DNA of 42,907 bases from Bacteroidota bacterium (GTDB lineage: Bacteria; Bacteroidota; Bacteroidia; Chitinophagales; Chitinophagaceae): assembly GCA_023418315.1 (NCBI GenBank), contig JAEZZY010000064.1:1-42907 (forward strand), written 5' to 3'. Of the stretch, positions 41,550-42,907 are shown in pieces. Position 1 is the first letter of the stretch. Each line of letters starts with the position of its first letter. The notes under the pieces were generated by a model. It did not search any database. It was not told the origin of the DNA and saw only the letters and a program-made list of their open reading frames with translations. The position numbers were made by a program, and so were the translations under genes.

Positions 41550-41951
41550 ATGAACGAAAGTAAACGATACCACTTCATCCTTATAGATGACAGCAAGTTG
41601 GACTGTTTTATAGGCGAGAAAGTTATACAAAGTATAGAACGCCACATCTCCCTTAGCGTTTTTATGGATGCCAAAGAGGCGCTTGAGTTTATAAAAAACA
41701 GAGAGGTAGATGAAAATAAAACAATCGTCCTTGTAGATATTCAAATGCCGTTAATGACCGGCTTTGAGTTTATAGAATCTTTTGAGCAAATGGTGGACGA
41801 AGACAAGCAAGCCAACTATGCCATCCATCTTTTATCCTCTTCTATAAATGAGATTGATATGATAAAGGCCAGGAGCTATAAATCGGTAAATGATTTTCTG
41901 AACAAACCTATCCGCAAAGATACCCTCCGCGATATGGTAGATAAATTGTAA
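41550..41951 (+). CDS. Single-domain response regulator
   Basis: A 133-residue stand-alone receiver: HFILIDDSKLDCFIGEKVI at the N terminus, D63 in VLVDIQMPLMTGFEF, the S of LLSSSINEID, and K in FLNKPIRKDTL. There is no output domain. As the last gene of the cascade it could be a phosphate sink, a diffusible motility- or secretion-type effector, or a relay to the orphan receiver at 35832. It ends two bases from the opposing TraB-type gene. Confidence 0.93.
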   Translation: MNESKRYHFILIDDSKLDCFIGEKVIQSIERHISLSVFMDAKEALEFIKNREVDENKTIVLVDIQMPLMTGFEFIESFEQMVDEDKQANYAIHLLSSSINEIDMIKARSYKSVNDFLNKPIRKDTLRDMVDKL

Positions 41952-41953
41952 AA

Positions 41954-42838
41954 TTACCTTACGGCGGCCACTTTATATCCTTTCTGCCGCAACAAGTTGA
42001 TCACCCCGTTTGCTCCCCACAAATGCCCGGCTCCCACGGCAAAAAAAACCGGTTGCTGATCCATCCGTTCTTCCATTCGTTCTATCCATTTTGTATTGCG
42101 CTCATCCAAAAAACTGTTCAGGCTTATTTTGTTCTGCTCCGCCTCGGTTATCAATTGATACAGGGCAGCAACATCCTGCTTTTTATAAGCGGCTACCAGA
42201 TAAGCATATTCATTCCTATTAGGGAGGTTGCCTTGTATCATGCGCATCACTTCCCGGATGATGGTATCTACCGGAAGACTGTCTAATAGTGCGATTTGCT
42301 CTTCAGGATGTTCCAGGCCGGTGATGTCTATATTCCTGTTTTTTGCTTCTTCCATAAGGACTGCTTCATAGGAAATCATATCCGCACATGCCAATCCGTT
42401 TTGGGCTACCAAGCTGACGAGTGCTGCGGGTTTCAGTCCGGCAAATAAGGAAATATTCACCCCAAGGCTATCCGCAAAATAATGTTCCAAAAGGCTATAT
42501 TCTTCTTCCGAAAAATAATCGCGCAATGTTTTTCCGCTATAGTCCATCATCCCTTTGGCAGCTTCGGTCATTAAGTAGGGATCATCCATATCCATTTCAA
42601 AGCAGATCTCTTTCACGGCGTTCAGGCTTTTTTTCATGGCGGCTGTCCACACGTAATCTTCTTTGCAGATGAGGTGCATGGTGCCGAAGAGATAGGAAGG
42701 CGTTTTCATATCATTGCCTGTGATCTTCCAGAGTAATGACCTGTTTGCAGGAATCGGTAAAAGACTGTCCCGTTCATGCCCCTTACTTTGATATACAAGC
42801 GATAAACACCCCCAAAGAAACAACCACCATTTTCTCAT
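41954..42838 (-). CDS. TraB/GumN family protein
   Basis: A 294-residue exported protein: signal peptide (MRKWWLFLWGCLSLVYQSKG), then LLWKITGNDMKTPSYLFGTMHLI near residue 45, DITGLEHPEEQ, ERNTKWIERMEE and FFAVGAGHLWGANGVINLLR near the C terminus. These GxH and E/ERNxxW motifs mark the TraB/GumN fold, proposed to be a metal-dependent hydrolase; in bacteria substrates are not known. It converges with the receiver gene with a two-base gap and is followed on the minus-strand upstream side by the end of a membrane protein gene, 16 bases away. Confidence 0.88.
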   Translation of the reverse strand: MRKWWLFLWGCLSLVYQSKGHERDSLLPIPANRSLLWKITGNDMKTPSYLFGTMHLICKEDYVWTAAMKKSLNAVKEICFEMDMDDPYLMTEAAKGMMDYSGKTLRDYFSEEEYSLLEHYFADSLGVNISLFAGLKPAALVSLVAQNGLACADMISYEAVLMEEAKNRNIDITGLEHPEEQIALLDSLPVDTIIREVMRMIQGNLPNRNEYAYLVAAYKKQDVAALYQLITEAEQNKISLNSFLDERNTKWIERMEERMDQQPVFFAVGAGHLWGANGVINLLRQKGYKVAAVR

Positions 42839-42854
42839 GAACTAAAGTTAGCTA

Positions 42855-42907
42855 CTATTCCAATAACAAAGTGAGCAAGCCCAGCGCTACTCCACACATA
42901 ATGGCTA
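42855..42907 (-). CDS. C-terminal end of a membrane protein, truncated by window
   Basis: Reading leftwards from the window edge, an open frame ends with TAG at 42855-42857. The 16 visible residues AIMCGVALGLLTLLLE are strongly hydrophobic and look like a final membrane helix. The 16-base gap to the TraB/GumN-type start suggests one operon. Only the end is seen, so the family cannot be named. Confidence 0.45.
   Translation of the reverse strand, partial: AIMCGVALGLLTLLLE

Noticed and set aside
1..42907. CRISPR array, prophage or tRNA/rRNA genes
   Set aside because: No regularly spaced repeats, phage structural or integrase genes, or tRNA/rRNA signatures were seen.

Overview
The window comes from a member of the Bacteroidota, most likely a Chitinophagaceae-like gliding or soil/water lineage. 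The evidence is a 1351-residue PKD-repeat protein with a gliding-motility type C-terminal domain followed at once by a PorP/SprF-family gene (a type IX secretion hallmark), a futalosine-pathway menaquinone gene (mqnD), and several exact TAnnTTTG promoter boxes placed just upstream of starts, as is typical of the Bacteroidota vegetative sigma factor. No rRNA, tRNA, CRISPR array or complete insertion sequence was recognised.

Layout. Positions 1-2050 are a very AT-rich accessory segment: a broken gene end, a four-helix membrane protein and a nucleoid-associated-protein homologue, with a CCAACGCACA direct repeat on either side. Positions 2248-8000 hold housekeeping genes: fumC, a class IV aminotransferase, an lpxD-like acyltransferase, and a clpX/small gene/mqnD operon read leftwards. 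Positions 8148-20980 form a stress and repair block: a kinase-like protein without its phosphoacceptor His, a DUF4142 lipoprotein, a DUF2383-type bundle protein, a CinA-like protein, an FAD/Rieske oxidoreductase, a DUF6766-type membrane protein, a Gly/Tyr/Arg-rich disordered protein, a DUF892 (YciE-like) protein, then a complete bacterial end-joining set (Ku, a stand-alone LigD phosphoesterase and a LigD ligase-polymerase), a histone-tail-like small protein, an SDR and a YkuK-type RNase H fold protein. Positions 21218-28990 carry the PKD adhesin, PorP/SprF, an OmpR-type regulator and a TPR lipoprotein-like or periplasmic protein. Positions 28999-35770 carry envelope genes: five glycosyltransferases, an FtsE-type ATPase and FabG. 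Positions 35832-41951 are a signalling block: an orphan receiver protein facing a tight five-gene operon of ThiF/E1-like enzyme, GNAT-like acyltransferase, 7TMR-DISM sensor kinase, receiver-kinase and receiver. A TraB/GumN-family gene and the end of a membrane protein gene close the window.

The two most unusual signals are as follows. (1) A roughly 75-85 base intergenic element occurs twice, upstream of the DUF4142 lipoprotein gene and of the Gly/Tyr/Arg-rich gene. It has two conserved boxes around two hairpins whose arms differ by compensating changes, which suggests an undescribed structured RNA leader or small RNA. (2) The E1-like enzyme, acyltransferase and two-component cascade share one overlapping operon, which suggests that a small molecule made by the first two genes is sensed by the third. 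The input half of that sensor is strikingly AT-rich compared with its kinase half. All functional assignments are from reading motifs by eye; no database search was run.
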